NCBI RefSeq assembly: GCF_000143845.1
Contig: NC_014363.1
Coordinates: 1,783,186 to 1,847,185 of the forward strand
Origin: Olsenella uli DSM 7084
GTDB lineage: Bacteria > Actinomycetota > Coriobacteriia > Coriobacteriales > Atopobiaceae
Direction: 5' to 3'
Length of the DNA stretch: 64,000 nucleotides
Program-made: the position numbers and the translations under genes
Part shown: one piece after another, positions 45,011-54,520 of the stretch
Position numbering within the stretch: position 1 is the stretch's first letter
Layout of the letters: the number at the start of each line of letters is the position of its first letter
The notes under the pieces: generated by a model
Seen by the model: only the letters and a program-made list of their open reading frames with translations
Database searches by the model: none
Told to the model about the DNA's origin: nothing

Positions 45011-45196
45011 CTACCAGCTTGCCTTGCGGACGCCAGGAAGCTCGCCCTTGCTCGCCAGCTCGCGGAAGCAGACGCGGCACAGCCCGAACTTGCGATAGAC
45101 GCTGTGCGGACGGCCGCAGCGCTGGCAACGGTTCTGGGCGCGCGTCGAGAACTTCGGCTCGCGGTTCGCCTTGACGATCATCGATGTCTTAGCCAC
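45011..45196 (-). CDS. rpsN: Ribosomal protein S14, zinc-binding form
   Basis: The 61-residue type Z form. Cys24, Cys27, Cys40 and Cys43 ([20 protein letters not shown]) bind zinc. It starts with GTG at 45196, with GGAGG five bases ahead; the frame upstream of this has no sensible ribosome-binding site. It lies between rplE and rpsH, as usual. Confidence 0.96.
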   Translation of the reverse strand: MAKTSMIVKANREPKFSTRAQNRCQRCGRPHSVYRKFGLCRVCFRELASKGELPGVRKASW

Positions 45197-45256
45197 AAAT
45201 CCTCCTTCAGGAAGAGGCCCCGGGACCCTTCCCGGGACGACTTGCAACGATATTGA

Positions 45257-45814
45257 CTAGTCCCTCTTGAACGGGAAGTGGAAGGCATCGAGAAGCGCCT
45301 TGCCCTCCTCGTCCGTCGGGGCGGTGGTCACGATGGTGATGTCCATGCCACGGGTGCGGTCGATCTTGTCGTAGTCGATCTCGGGGAAGATCAGCTGCTC
45401 GGTGACGCCCATGGAGAAGTTGCCGTGGCCGTCGAAGCTCTTGGTGGAGATGCCGCGGAAGTCGCGGATGCGCGGGATGGCAATGGCGATCAGGCGATCG
45501 AGGAACTCGTACATGCGGTCGCCGCGGAGGGTGACCTTGGCGCCGATGGGCATGCCGGCACGCAGGTGGAAGGTGGCGATGGACTTGCGGGCACGGGTGA
45601 CCATGGGCTGCTGGCCAGTAATGGCGCGCAGGTCGGACACGGCACCGTCGATGGCCTTGGAATCGGTGGCGGCCTCGCCGACGCCCATGTTCACCACGAT
45701 CTTCTCGATCTTCGGAATCATGTTGACGTTCTTGTACTGGAACTGCTTCTGCAGCTCGTCACGGACCGTGGAGACGTAGGCCGTCTTCAGGCGCGGCACG
45801 TAGCTCTCTGCCAT
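45257..45814 (-). CDS. rplE: Ribosomal protein L5
   Basis: 5S rRNA-binding protein of 185 residues. Recognised by [51 protein letters not shown] and [22 protein letters not shown] 45814 has AAGGAG eight bases upstream. It should follow rplX directly but is 5.6 kb away, behind the adhesin gene and a repeat element. It and the downstream spc genes therefore probably depend on a promoter in the 45815-46100 region. Confidence 0.98.
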   Translation of the reverse strand: MAESYVPRLKTAYVSTVRDELQKQFQYKNVNMIPKIEKIVVNMGVGEAATDSKAIDGAVSDLRAITGQQPMVTRARKSIATFHLRAGMPIGAKVTLRGDRMYEFLDRLIAIAIPRIRDFRGISTKSFDGHGNFSMGVTEQLIFPEIDYDKIDRTRGMDITIVTTAPTDEEGKALLDAFHFPFKRD

Positions 45815-46103
45815 GCAAACACTCCTTCGAACACGGGGTTTTAAGCGCGGGGTTGTGGCCTCGCGCCTCCCGGGCACCATACCTGGGAGCCAGCTGCCCC
45901 TCGAGACAGAGTCCTCCCCATCTAGAGACGCAAGGTCAAATATTACGTGTTTGCCCGGAATAATGCCAGCCTTTGGCACGAGCCGCCCTGTCTCCGCAGT
46001 TTCCCCACGCACGCGGGGCGCTGCCCTGCACGCGAGATGCCGAATGCGCCTCGGCGTGGCGAACGGGAATGGGTACGGCGGAGGTTGGATGCGGTGGGTA
46101 CAA
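45815..46103 (-). promoter_or_regulatory. rplE upstream region with candidate -10 box
   Basis: This non-coding stretch upstream of rplE must drive the spc genes if the adhesin transcript does not. On the minus strand TAATAT at 45945-45940 is the best -10-like box; the region 17 bp upstream (TGGCAT) is a poor -35. An imperfect inverted repeat, CTCCCAGG against CCCGGGAG, lies at about 45866-45889 in what would be the leader. Confidence 0.35.
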
Positions 46104-46301
46104 GCTGGATGTAACAAAATAGGCAGTTATGTGTACTTCAGGGAGGGCGGCGATGCCCCCGTTGAGGATTAACGCCTCCAAAAGGCCGCATAACTGCATC
46201 TTTTCGTTGCAATTACAACGAAAAGACAGGAATTCCGCCATCGAATGCGGAATCAGCGTCGGTCAAAGTACACATAAGCCCCTTTTTTGTTACAAGCAGC
46301 T
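46104..46301. mobile_element. 198-bp inverted-repeat element, copy B (MITE-like)
   Basis: A second copy of the element at 27923-28117. The left end (46104-46139) contains GGATGTAACAAAATAGGCAG; the right end (46265-46301) is the imperfect complement (ATAAGCCCCTTTTTTGTTAC). The centre holds a perfect 10-bp hairpin, CTTTTCGTTG-CAATTA-CAACGAAAAG (about 46199-46224). Overall length differs from copy A by only about 3 bp although the ends have diverged. It lies between the adhesin stop and rplE. Confidence 0.75.
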
Positions 46302-46352
46302 TTTGAGCACGGCGAAGAGCTGGTCCCGCCCGTTGGTTCCCGCTTGGAGGCG

Positions 46353-46386
46353 TCGGGCCCGCCAACGCTACCGCTGGCGGGCCCGA
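46353..46386 (-). terminator. Hairpin after the adhesin gene
   Basis: TCGGGCCCGCCA (46353-46364) and TGGCGGGCCCGA (46375-46386) form a perfect 12-bp stem with a 10-nt loop, 43 bp beyond the adhesin stop. No T-run. It would separate the adhesin transcript from rplE. Confidence 0.6.
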
Positions 46387-46428
46387 TCTCTGCTCTGCGA
46401 CTACTTCCCGCAGGACCCCAGAGGGGTG

Positions 46429-49400
46429 CTATTTGCGCTTACGACGAACGTAAACCGCGATGGCGATGGCGGCTACGCCACACACCGCAACCACCACGGG
46501 CACTACCGGCGAGAGGGTGTTGTCGCTGGTCTGCGGCAGGCCCTTGCGGCCCGACTTGATGGTCTTCGTGACGGTGGGCTTCGTGCCGCCATTGCCGGGC
46601 GTCTGAGGCGTCACCGACTCGTCGCCCTTGGCGACCTTCACGGTCAGCTGGATCGTCTCGTCATCGGTCGCCACAGCATCCTTGCCGTCGGGCCACTGGG
46701 TCCCCTCCCACGTGAAGGAGAACACCTTGTGCGTACCGGATTGGGAGTCTGCCGTAGCGCCGAACGAACCCTTGACCGTACCGACGATAGTAAGGTTCTT
46801 GCCAACCTCGGCATCCTTATCAATCTTGATGCCAGGCACCGTGAGCCTCATCCAGCCATCGGTCGCACCGGCCGCATCCACGACCCTCTCAAGGTCGGAG
46901 TAGGTCGCGATGGAAGCAGGGTCGCTCAGGACGAACTTGACGGTGACGGTCCGACCGCTCACCCTCACGTCGCTGACCTTGAAGCCATCGCCGAAGTCGG
47001 TGGCCTTGACCTTGCTCGCGTCAAGGTCGGACGGGAGCGTCATGCCCTCGGGGACGGTGAAGGTGGCCTCGAACGAGAACTTGATGGCGTCAAGGGCGAT
47101 GGTGTCGTGGTTCGCACCCGGATAGGCCGCCTCGATCCTGTTCATCTGCTCTTGTATGGATGCCGCGAGGATGGCGCCCGTCAGATCGAACGTGGAGCCC
47201 TGGGCGGACTCGATGACGGCGTCATGCTCCGTGTTGGTGCCAACCAGCATGTCGGCCGGAAGCTTGGAAGCCACGGGGGTGACGGCCTGGACCGTGAACA
47301 GGATTCCGTCGTCGACGGAGTTGGCGGTCGCGTCCATGCCCTCGGGCTTCTGCACGCCCTCCCACGTGAAGGAGAAGACCTTCGTGGTGCCCGTCTCGGT
47401 CTTCGTCGCGTGGGCCTTGAAGTCGCCGGTCACGGTGCCGGAAACGGTAGCCGTATCGCCCGCGGGGAAGTCGTCGTTCACCTTGACGCCGGGGATGGTG
47501 ATCCCCATGGTGTCGCCAAGGTTGTCAATGACGGCCTCCTGGAGGTCCTTGTACGTCTCGATGCCGTCCTTGAGCGTCATCTTGACGGTCACGGTCCTGC
47601 CGCTGACGGACACGTCGGACACGGTGAAGGTGTCGGAGAACCCGTCCGTCCTGATGGAATCCTTATTCAGGTTCTCGGGAAGGGTCATCGAATCGGGAAT
47701 GGTGAACGTGGCCGTGAAGGAGGAGGACATGTCCGAGAGCTTGATGCCCGCGTAGTCCGTCGTGTTGGGGAACTGCGATTCGATGCCCCTCATCTGGGCC
47801 TTCACCACAGACGCCTCGATGGCGCCCGTGAAGTTGACCGTCTGGCCCGGAAGGACGGGGTACACGCTGTCGTGCTCGGTGTCGCCCCCGACCAGGATGT
47901 CGGCAGGGAGCGTCTGGGCGGCAGGCTTCACCACGAGGATCGTCTGCTGGATCCCCGTGCCGCGCGGATCCTTGCTCGCCTGGATCTGCGAGCCGGTCCA
48001 GCCGTAGTCGAACTTCTTGACCTTGGCCGTCACGGTGTTCTCCGCAAAGGAGGAGAACGTGCCCTCCACGACGCCCGTGGCCGTGAGCTCCTGACCGTTG
48101 GTCACGTTGTCGGCATCAAGCGTGAGGCCGTCGACGGTGACCGTTATCGGCTTGGGCAGCGCGGCGGTCGGCGCATCGTCCTTGCCGGTGGACACCACGG
48201 CATCCTTGAGCTGCTTGTAGTTGTCGTAGTTGCCCTTCAGGCCGAAGGTCACGGTGACGTTCTGGCCGTTGACCTCCGTGCTCTTCACCTCGAAGCAGTC
48301 CCCGAGGCCCGTCGCCGTGACCGTCGGGTTGGGCGGCACGACGACGCCGTCGGGCAGCGTGATGGTCGCCTTGAAGGTGGACGAGGTGTCGGAGAGCGTG
48401 ATCTTGGTGAGGTCGTCCAGGCCGCCCGCGATGGAGGCCTCGAGGGCGTCCATCTGGCTGACGATGCCGGAGGCGTCGACCGCACCGGTCATGCTGAAGG
48501 TCTCACCCGTGGAGACTTCCTTGATGGACGTGGTCTTGTCCTGGGAGCCGCTCCACATGTCGCTCGGAATCGTGGTGTCACCCTCGACGTGCTCGATCGC
48601 GGGATCGCTATCCCACTTGAGGTAGTAGGTCACATCCTGCGTCAGCTTGGCCGTGCCGTCGATCTTGGCATGGGAAGAGCCTGCGGCATCGTTGAACCAG
48701 TAGTAATAGCGGTCGACGGTCCAGAACCACTGCGTTTCCTGGATGTGCTTGTTTCCGAGCACGTGGTACTTGTAGGTCGCAATACCCGTGTATGCAGCGT
48801 CGGTATCGGTGTCGGTCGGGCTTGCGATGCCCTTGGTCGACGAAGAGATGGAGCCATCGCCCAGAGACCTGAGCAGCGCATCGAGGGTCGTCTTGTCGGA
48901 GACCTTGGGCTGCCTCTTGACGACGGCGACCTCGCCGCCGTTCGCGTCGGTTTCGATGTCGAACACGGCAGGGTTCTTCTTGAACACGCTATCCGCAGAG
49001 AAGGTGCCGCCGTTCGCGGAGAACTTGACGGTCACGAGCTGGTCTTCCCATTTGGCATACAGGTCGACGACGTTCGTGCCGGCAGGCACGGAAAGCATGC
49101 TGCCCGCAGCGACTTCATCGCCCGCGCCGTCAGGCTGGGTGGTCCAGCCCTTGAAGGTCTTGCCCTCGAGGGCGAATGCAGGGGCCGCCGCTGCGACCTC
49201 GTCGCCCGAAAGCACCTTGATGGTGCGGGAAGGATCGCTCGACGTTGCAAGGTACGTCACGTCGGTGTCTGCGCCGTTATGGTACTTGACGGCATAGGAC
49301 GATGCATCGCTTTCCCACTTCGCATACACCGTCATATCGGAGGAAACCGCATCGTCCGCAGAGAACGGCTGCTCGGTACCTGCCGCGTCCTTATAGAACC

Positions 49401-51186
49401 AGCCGAGGAACTTGTAGCCCGGAGCGAACGGGTCGCCCGGAACCGCGACGGAACCGCCCGCAACGGACTTTGCAGCCGCGAGAGCGTAGCCGCGCATGGC
49501 AAGCGCCGTTTGATCGGCGGTGGAACCATCCACGAAGGAACCCGAGACCGGCTGCGTCGCGTCGTCGGCGTTGAGCTTGAACGTCACCTTGGCAGCGGGA
49601 ACCCAGACATGCTTCTCGCCATCGCTCGACGCCTTGGCGACGGAATAATCGTAGGTCTGGCCGTTCTTGTTCAGGGGGCTGAGCGCGGTGGTGGACGGAT
49701 CGGCAAGCGTGAACAGGGAGAGCTTCTCGTCGCCGTTGGCGGCGCCGTTCACGGGAATGGTGCTGCCCATGCTGCTGTTGTAGCTCGGCGCGTACTTGAC
49801 GAGGTACGAGCCGCCCGTCACGACGAAGTTCTTCATCGTCTGGCCGGCGCCGTTGTCGGCATTGCTTGCCGCAGGGGTCTCGACGAGGCAGTCTTCCTTG
49901 AATTCGATCGACCCGTTGGTCTGCGCCCCGAAGAGGGCGCCGCTGTTGTTGCCGTCTCCCTTGATGGTGGAGTTGGTGAGGATGACGTCGCCGGTGTTCA
50001 CGTTCAGGCCGCCGGTGCCGCCGTTGGTGAACTCGAGCGTGGAGTCGGTGACGTTGATCGTCCCGCCTGCTGCGCCGACCGAGATGCCCGCGGTCGAACC
50101 GGCGTTCGCCGTGATATGCGAGTTCGCGATAGTAGAGGAGCCTTGGATGGTCATGCCCGTCTGGCCGTAGAACGACGGGTTGATCGTGAGGTCGGAACCC
50201 TCCATGTTCAGCTTGTTCACGTAGAAGGTCTGACCGAAGCCCTTCACCGTGAGCGACGCGTTCTTGAGGTTGAGGTCGCGCGCGTCGAACCAGGTGCGGG
50301 CCTGGGAGTTCACGTTGACCGTGCAGTTCTCGAATGTGATGCCGGACTCGTAGAAGTTTGTGTTGCTCTTGTCGTCCGCCGTGATGGTGAGCTTGTCCTT
50401 GCCTGAAGAGCCCTTGACGGTCCCGGCGAGGGACAGGCCGCGCGAACCGCTTGCGCCCGCGTTGTTCTTGAAGACGTAGGTGCCGTCGGTGATGGTGGAG
50501 CCGGGCTGCGCGGTGAGGGCCGTCTTGAACCCGGTCATCGTGAGGGTGCCCTCGCCCGTGAGGGTGGCGCCGCTCGCAAGCACGATGCCGTCGATGCTGT
50601 TGCCGCTGCCGCTGATCTTCGCGCCGTCGGCCGCGATGGAAAGCGTCACGCCCGAGGGGATGGTGGCCGTCGCGGAGAGCGCGAGGTCGCCCTTGATGTG
50701 GATCGTGGTGACGGAGGGGTCGGCCGCCTGGAGCTCGAGCGCCTTGGCGAGCGTCTTGAGCGCCGAGGAGGCGGAGCCGTCGTTGGCGTCGTCGCCGTTC
50801 GTGCCGTCGACCCAGAGCTCGGTCAGCGAAACGGGGGCCTGGGGTGCCCGGAGCATGGTCACGGCGTCGCCGCTCGGCGCGGCAGCCTCGGCCTCGTTGC
50901 CCGAGGCGGTGCCCTTCTCCGCGGGGGTCGCGACATTGGACGTAGAGTCCCTCTCGTCTGCGACGGCACCAGGGGTCTGCCCGTCGGCACCCTGCCCGTC
51001 GGTACCCTGCGAGCTGGTGCCTGCACCTGCCGCCGGATCGGGCGTGGTTTCGGCCGCTGTGGGCGCGTCGCCCTCCCCCATGCCCAGCGCATACGCGATG
51101 CCGCTGGTAGGGGTCATCGAAAGGGCCAGCAGGGCGGTCAGGCCCAGCGTGGCCATCCGATGCCGTAGCCTATGCGAGTTTTTCAT
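46429..51186 (-). CDS. Large sortase-anchored cell-wall protein (adhesin-like), 1585 aa
   Basis: The N-terminus is a signal peptide (MKNSHRLRHRMATLGLTALL...GIAYA), followed by an Ala/Thr/Gly/Asp-rich linker to about residue 100. Residues about 100-530 are a beta-helix-like run of short Asn/Thr/Gly-rich strands. Residues about 545-720 hold InlB-type (Listeria-Bacteroides) repeats ending YAKWE. Three repeats of roughly 215 residues start near 870, 1090 and 1308, each with LPADMLVG-like, TGAI, VSGRTVTVK and FSFTWEG blocks. The C-terminus has the sorting signal LPQTSD (from 1550), a hydrophobic helix and RRKRK. The consensus Gly of LPxTG is Ser. ATG 51186 has AGGAG upstream. It is probably a surface-displayed adhesin. 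It sits between rplX and rplE, inside the ribosomal spc operon. Confidence 0.9.
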   Translation of the reverse strand: MKNSHRLRHRMATLGLTALLALSMTPTSGIAYALGMGEGDAPTAAETTPDPAAGAGTSSQGTDGQGADGQTPGAVADERDSTSNVATPAEKGTASGNEAEAAAPSGDAVTMLRAPQAPVSLTELWVDGTNGDDANDGSASSALKTLAKALELQAADPSVTTIHIKGDLALSATATIPSGVTLSIAADGAKISGSGNSIDGIVLASGATLTGEGTLTMTGFKTALTAQPGSTITDGTYVFKNNAGASGSRGLSLAGTVKGSSGKDKLTITADDKSNTNFYESGITFENCTVNVNSQARTWFDARDLNLKNASLTVKGFGQTFYVNKLNMEGSDLTINPSFYGQTGMTIQGSSTIANSHITANAGSTAGISVGAAGGTINVTDSTLEFTNGGTGGLNVNTGDVILTNSTIKGDGNNSGALFGAQTNGSIEFKEDCLVETPAASNADNGAGQTMKNFVVTGGSYLVKYAPSYNSSMGSTIPVNGAANGDEKLSLFTLADPSTTALSPLNKNGQTYDYSVAKASSDGEKHVWVPAAKVTFKLNADDATQPVSGSFVDGSTADQTALAMRGYALAAAKSVAGGSVAVPGDPFAPGYKFLGWFYKDAAGTEQPFSADDAVSSDMTVYAKWESDASSYAVKYHNGADTDVTYLATSSDPSRTIKVLSGDEVAAAAPAFALEGKTFKGWTTQPDGAGDEVAAGSMLSVPAGTNVVDLYAKWEDQLVTVKFSANGGTFSADSVFKKNPAVFDIETDANGGEVAVVKRQPKVSDKTTLDALLRSLGDGSISSSTKGIASPTDTDTDAAYTGIATYKYHVLGNKHIQETQWFWTVDRYYYWFNDAAGSSHAKIDGTAKLTQDVTYYLKWDSDPAIEHVEGDTTIPSDMWSGSQDKTTSIKEVSTGETFSMTGAVDASGIVSQMDALEASIAGGLDDLTKITLSDTSSTFKATITLPDGVVVPPNPTVTATGLGDCFEVKSTEVNGQNVTVTFGLKGNYDNYKQLKDAVVSTGKDDAPTAALPKPITVTVDGLTLDADNVTNGQELTATGVVEGTFSSFAENTVTAKVKKFDYGWTGSQIQASKDPRGTGIQQTILVVKPAAQTLPADILVGGDTEHDSVYPVLPGQTVNFTGAIEASVVKAQMRGIESQFPNTTDYAGIKLSDMSSSFTATFTIPDSMTLPENLNKDSIRTDGFSDTFTVSDVSVSGRTVTVKMTLKDGIETYKDLQEAVIDNLGDTMGITIPGVKVNDDFPAGDTATVSGTVTGDFKAHATKTETGTTKVFSFTWEGVQKPEGMDATANSVDDGILFTVQAVTPVASKLPADMLVGTNTEHDAVIESAQGSTFDLTGAILAASIQEQMNRIEAAYPGANHDTIALDAIKFSFEATFTVPEGMTLPSDLDASKVKATDFGDGFKVSDVRVSGRTVTVKFVLSDPASIATYSDLERVVDAAGATDGWMRLTVPGIKIDKDAEVGKNLTIVGTVKGSFGATADSQSGTHKVFSFTWEGTQWPDGKDAVATDDETIQLTVKVAKGDESVTPQTPGNGGTKPTVTKTIKSGRKGLPQTSDNTLSPVVPVVVAVCGVAAIAIAVYVRRKRK

Positions 51187-51207
51187 CGGGGTACGTCTCC
51201 TATCACA

Positions 51208-51236
51208 ATTAGACAAAAGCCCGCCATTACAGACAA
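51208..51236 (-). promoter_or_regulatory. Candidate promoter of the adhesin gene
   Basis: On the minus strand TTGTCT (51236-51231) and TCTAAT (51213-51208) are separated by 17 bp, 22 bp before the ATG. The surrounding 100 bp are richer in A and T than the neighbouring ribosomal genes. Confidence 0.45.
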
Positions 51237-51366
51237 ATCGTAGCCACGATATCACATCTCCGCAGATAACCAAAGGGTTTCTTTAGTATCGGGGAGCTCC
51301 TTCAAGGGGCTCCGAGACCGAGGGATCCGCGGGTTCGACTCGCGAGCCTGGCGGCCACGACAAGGG

Positions 51367-51396
51367 AACGCCCCCATCCCGCCGGACAGGGGCATT
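51367..51396 (-). terminator. Hairpin after rplX
   Basis: On the minus strand AATGCCCC (51396-51389) pairs with GGGGCGTT (51374-51367) with one G-T pair. It begins 27 bp after the rplX stop and is followed by CCCTTGT. It could end the S10-spc transcript before the adhesin gene. Confidence 0.5.
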
Positions 51397-51422
51397 CGCA
51401 AGCATCCCATGCGCCAGGGCGC

Positions 51423-51740
51423 CTAGAGTTCGGCTCCGGACTTCTTGGAGTAGCGGACCTTCTTGCCGTTCTCGTCGAAGCGGTAGCCGACGCGCGTGGG
51501 CCTGTCGGTCTCGGGGTCGATCAGCGCGACGTTGGAGACGTCGATGGCGGCCTCCCTCTCGATGATGCCGCCCTGCTGGTTGGCCTGGGTCGGACGCTGG
51601 GCCTTCTTGACCATGGCGACGCCCTCGACGACGACCTTGCCCTTGGCCGGCATGGCACGCAGGACCTCGCCGCGCTTCCCCTTGTCCTTGCCGGAGAGGA
51701 CCTGGACCCTGTCGCCCTTCCTGATGTTCATCTTAGGCAT
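51423..51740 (-). CDS. rplX: Ribosomal protein L24
   Basis: Assembly-initiating large-subunit protein of 105 residues with the KOW motif [20 protein letters not shown]. It continues [20 protein letters not shown] and [23 protein letters not shown] 51740 is chosen (AAGGAGG ten bases upstream). A GTG at 51749 is too close to that site. Normally followed directly by rplE; here a 4.76 kb adhesin gene intervenes. Confidence 0.97.
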   Translation of the reverse strand: MPKMNIRKGDRVQVLSGKDKGKRGEVLRAMPAKGKVVVEGVAMVKKAQRPTQANQQGGIIEREAAIDVSNVALIDPETDRPTRVGYRFDENGKKVRYSKKSGAEL

Positions 51741-51755
51741 TCTGTCCACGCCTCC

Positions 51756-52124
51756 TTACAGTGTCTCGGGTGCGAGCGAGACGATCTTCATGTACTTGTG
51801 GTCGCGCAGCTCGCGGGCGACGGGCCCGAAGATGCGGGTGCCCTTGGGCTCGCCGTCCTTGTTGACCAGGACGCACGCGTTCTGGTCGAAGCGGATGTAG
51901 CTGCCGTCCTTGCGACGGGTCTCCTTGGCGGTGCGGACGATGACGCAGCGGACGACGTCGCCCTTCTTCACGGAGCCGCCCGGCGTCGCCTCCTGCACGG
52001 CGCACATGACGACGTCGGCGAGGCCGGCGTAACGGCGCTTGGAGCCGCCCAAGACCTTGATGCACTTGACACGCTTGGCGCCGCTGTTGTCAGCGACGTT
52101 GAGCATGGTCTCCATCTGAATCAT
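51756..52124 (-). CDS. rplN: Ribosomal protein L14
   Basis: Large-subunit protein of 122 residues: [50 protein letters not shown] and the C-terminal [20 protein letters not shown]. It lies 15 bp before rplX. Confidence 0.98.
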   Translation of the reverse strand: MIQMETMLNVADNSGAKRVKCIKVLGGSKRRYAGLADVVMCAVQEATPGGSVKKGDVVRCVIVRTAKETRRKDGSYIRFDQNACVLVNKDGEPKGTRIFGPVARELRDHKYMKIVSLAPETL

Positions 52125-52206
52125 TGCTGTTCCTCCGAATACTCACCCCAGCCAGAGGTGCGACCGCGCTTGCGCCGCACATGGCCGCAATGGGTTGAAA
52201 AGGTCG

Positions 52207-52473
52207 TTACTTGGCGCGCTCCACGATCTCCGCGACACGCCAGCGCTTGGTCTTGGAGAGGGGGCGGGTCTCCACGACGCGAACGGTGTCGCCCAGGCCA
52301 CACTCGTTCCTCTCGTCATGGCAATGGAGCTTCTTGTGGATGGTCATCATCTTGCCGTACTTGGGGTGGTGCTTGCGATAGGTGACCTGGACCGTAACGG
52401 ACTTGTCGCCGGAGAGGGAGATGACCTCGCCGGTGCGGACCTTACGCGCGTTCCTGCTTTCGGTATCTGCCAT
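52207..52473 (-). CDS. rpsQ: Ribosomal protein S17
   Basis: Primary 16S rRNA-binding protein of 88 residues: [40 protein letters not shown] and [20 protein letters not shown]. It follows rpmC by 17 bp. The 82-bp gap to rplN shows nothing notable. Confidence 0.98.
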   Translation of the reverse strand: MADTESRNARKVRTGEVISLSGDKSVTVQVTYRKHHPKYGKMMTIHKKLHCHDERNECGLGDTVRVVETRPLSKTKRWRVAEIVERAK

Positions 52474-52490
52474 TTCTTATCTCCTGCGAT

Positions 52491-52706
52491 CTACTTCTCC
52501 GCAGCGGCCTTGTCCGCTGCGATCTGGCGCGCACGCATCTCGGTCTGGACGCGGGCGATGTCGCGCTTGACGAGCGTGACGCGGGCGGTGTTGTCCAGCT
52601 GGCTGGTCGCCATCTGGAAGCGGAGGTTGAAGAGCTCCGCGCGGCCGTCCTCGAGCTTCTGGGCGAGCTCCTCATCGGAGAGCTCGCGGATGTCCTTGTA
52701 CTTCAT
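52491..52706 (-). CDS. rpmC: Ribosomal protein L29
   Basis: A 71-residue, mostly helical protein near the exit tunnel: MKYKDIRELSDEELAQKLED, LFNLRFQMATSQLDNTARVT, VKRDIARVQTEMRARQI. ATG 52706 has GGAGGAG upstream and starts two bases after the rplP stop. Confidence 0.97.
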   Translation of the reverse strand: MKYKDIRELSDEELAQKLEDGRAELFNLRFQMATSQLDNTARVTLVKRDIARVQTEMRARQIAADKAAAEK

Positions 52707-52708
52707 GC

Positions 52709-53134
52709 CTACTCCTCCACGTCCGACTCGGCGCGGGTAACGACCTTGGTCCTGATCGGCATCTTGTGCTGGGCGAGGCGCAGGGCCTCCCTGGCGATGG
52801 CGTCCTCGACGCCGTCGATCTCGAACATGATGCGACCGGGCTTCACGACGGCCACCCACTCCTCGGGGTTGCCCTTGCCCTTGCCCATGCGGGTCTCAGC
52901 GGGCTTCTTGGAGACGGGCTTGTCCGGGAAGATGGTGATCCACACCTTGCCGCCGCGCTTCATGTAGCGGGTCATGGCGATACGGGCGGCCTCGATCTGG
53001 CGGTTGGTGATCCAGTGGGCCTCGAGGGCCTGCAGGCCGTAGCTGCCGAAGTGCAGCTCGGTGTTGCCCTTGGCATGGCCCTTCATGGAGCCACGCTGAA
53101 CCTTGCGGTGAAGGACGCGCTTGGGTGCCAGCAT
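52709..53134 (-). CDS. rplP: Ribosomal protein L16
   Basis: Large-subunit protein of 141 residues organising the A-site region: [79 protein letters not shown]. Its start overlaps the rpsC stop by one base (TAATG). Confidence 0.98.
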   Translation of the reverse strand: MLAPKRVLHRKVQRGSMKGHAKGNTELHFGSYGLQALEAHWITNRQIEAARIAMTRYMKRGGKVWITIFPDKPVSKKPAETRMGKGKGNPEEWVAVVKPGRIMFEIDGVEDAIAREALRLAQHKMPIRTKVVTRAESDVEE

Positions 53135-53844
53135 TAGCGGCCCCTCCTCTCGTTACGACGGCGGGGACGGCTGGAGCCCTCGAGCGCCGGGTTGGGCGCA
53201 GGCTGGCCCGGCAGCTTCTCGCCGAGGTAGATCCAGACCTTGACGCCGCAGGCACCCATGGTGGTGCGGGCGGTGGCGGTGCCGAAGCCGATCCTGGCGC
53301 GCAGGGTGTGCAGGGGCACGCGACCCTCGCGCGACCACTCGCGGCGGCCCATCTCGGCGCCGTTCAGGCGGCCGGAACACTGGATGCGGATGCCCTTGGC
53401 GCCGGCCTTGCGGGCGGACTGGATGGCCTTGCGGACGGCGCGGCGGAAGGCGATGCGGCCCTCGAGCTGCTCCGCGATGGACCGGGCGACCAGCTGGGCG
53501 TCGAGCTCGGGGCGCTTGACCTCGATGACGTCGACGTTGATGTTGCCCTTGTCGACGCCGGCGAGCTTCTGGAGGTCGGCACGCAGGGCGTCGATCTCGG
53601 CGCCCTTCTTGCCGATGACGATGCCGGGGCGGGCGGTGTAGATGACGACCTTCACCTTGTCGCCGGCACGCTCGATGTCGACGCGGGAGAGGGCGGCGGA
53701 GGCGAGACGCTTCTCGAGGAACCTGCGGATCTCGAGATCGTTGCCAAGGCTCTTGGCGTAGTCCTTCTTATCGGCGTACCAACGGGAACGCCACTCCTCG
53801 GTGATGCCGAGACGGAAGCCGGTAGGCTGAACCTTCTGACCCAT
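53134..53844 (-). CDS. rpsC: Ribosomal protein S3
   Basis: Small-subunit head protein of 236 residues. It has an N-terminal [20 protein letters not shown], the KH domain with [19 protein letters not shown] and the C-terminal domain [20 protein letters not shown]. It ends in a short basic tail ([11 protein letters not shown]). The ATG at 53844 is the family start; the open frame upstream runs through rplV by chance. Confidence 0.98.
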   Translation of the reverse strand: MGQKVQPTGFRLGITEEWRSRWYADKKDYAKSLGNDLEIRRFLEKRLASAALSRVDIERAGDKVKVVIYTARPGIVIGKKGAEIDALRADLQKLAGVDKGNINVDVIEVKRPELDAQLVARSIAEQLEGRIAFRRAVRKAIQSARKAGAKGIRIQCSGRLNGAEMGRREWSREGRVPLHTLRARIGFGTATARTTMGACGVKVWIYLGEKLPGQPAPNPALEGSSRPRRRNERRGR

Positions 53845-53851
53845 ACTTTCC

Positions 53852-54214
53852 CTACGCCTCCTTTCCAGGTGCAACGACGACGGTGATGTGGCTGGTGCGC
53901 TTGTTGATGCGCGACGCGGAGCCCTTGGCGCGCGGACGGATGCGCTTGAGCGTGGGACCCTCGTCGACGTAGGCGTACTTGACCACGAGGCCGGCGGAGC
54001 GCAGGCCGTTGTTGTTCTCGGCGTTGGCCACCGCCGAGCGGAGGACCTTGGCGACGGGCTCGGCTGCGGCGCGGCTCGAGAACTGGAGGGTCTCGAGCGC
54101 CCTCTCGACGGACTTGTTGCGGATGGTGTCGACCACCATGCGGACCTTGCGAGGAGCCATGCGTACGTACTTGGCGGTGGCGGAGACCTCGTTTGCGGCG
54201 TTGTTCTTAGCCAT
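53852..54214 (-). CDS. rplV: Ribosomal protein L22
   Basis: Large-subunit protein of 120 residues lining the exit tunnel: [60 protein letters not shown] and [12 protein letters not shown]. The beta-hairpin that macrolides approach (about [20 protein letters not shown]) looks standard. Confidence 0.98.
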   Translation of the reverse strand: MAKNNAANEVSATAKYVRMAPRKVRMVVDTIRNKSVERALETLQFSSRAAAEPVAKVLRSAVANAENNNGLRSAGLVVKYAYVDEGPTLKRIRPRAKGSASRINKRTSHITVVVAPGKEA

Positions 54215-54229
54215 TTACTCCCTAACCCC

Positions 54230-54490
54230 CTATGCCTGCTTGTGGCCGCGGAAGGTGCGGGTGGGCGCGAACTCGCCCAGCTTGTGACCAACCATGGACT
54301 CGGTGATGTACACGGGGACGTGCTTGCGGCCGTCGTGGACGGCGATCGTGTGACCGACCATCTCGGGGAAGATGGTGGACGCACGCGACCAGGTCTTCAC
54401 GACGTCCTTCTTGCCGGCCTCGTTCATCGCGGCGACACGCGCAAGGAGGCGAGTCTCCACAAACGGGCCCTTCTTGAGACTTCTGCTCAT
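54230..54490 (-). CDS. rpsS: Ribosomal protein S19
   Basis: Small-subunit head protein of 86 residues: [74 protein letters not shown]. Canonical position between rplB and rplV. Confidence 0.98.
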   Translation of the reverse strand: MSRSLKKGPFVETRLLARVAAMNEAGKKDVVKTWSRASTIFPEMVGHTIAVHDGRKHVPVYITESMVGHKLGEFAPTRTFRGHKQA

Positions 54491-54520
54491 TCTTAGGATC
54501 TCCTCTTACTCGTGTCTTGG

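Noticed and set aside
46129-50406. A 1425-codon open frame on the plus strand opposite the adhesin gene
   Set aside because: It is the reverse-strand shadow of a codon-biased GC-rich gene. It has no ribosome-binding site and its translation is a low-complexity Gly/Arg/Val/Asp pattern without domains.
51320-51360. A tRNA remnant or attachment site between the adhesin and rplX (GGGTTCGACTCGCG)
   Set aside because: The T-loop-like sequence lacks a proper 5-bp stem, and no acceptor or anticodon arm could be found around it.
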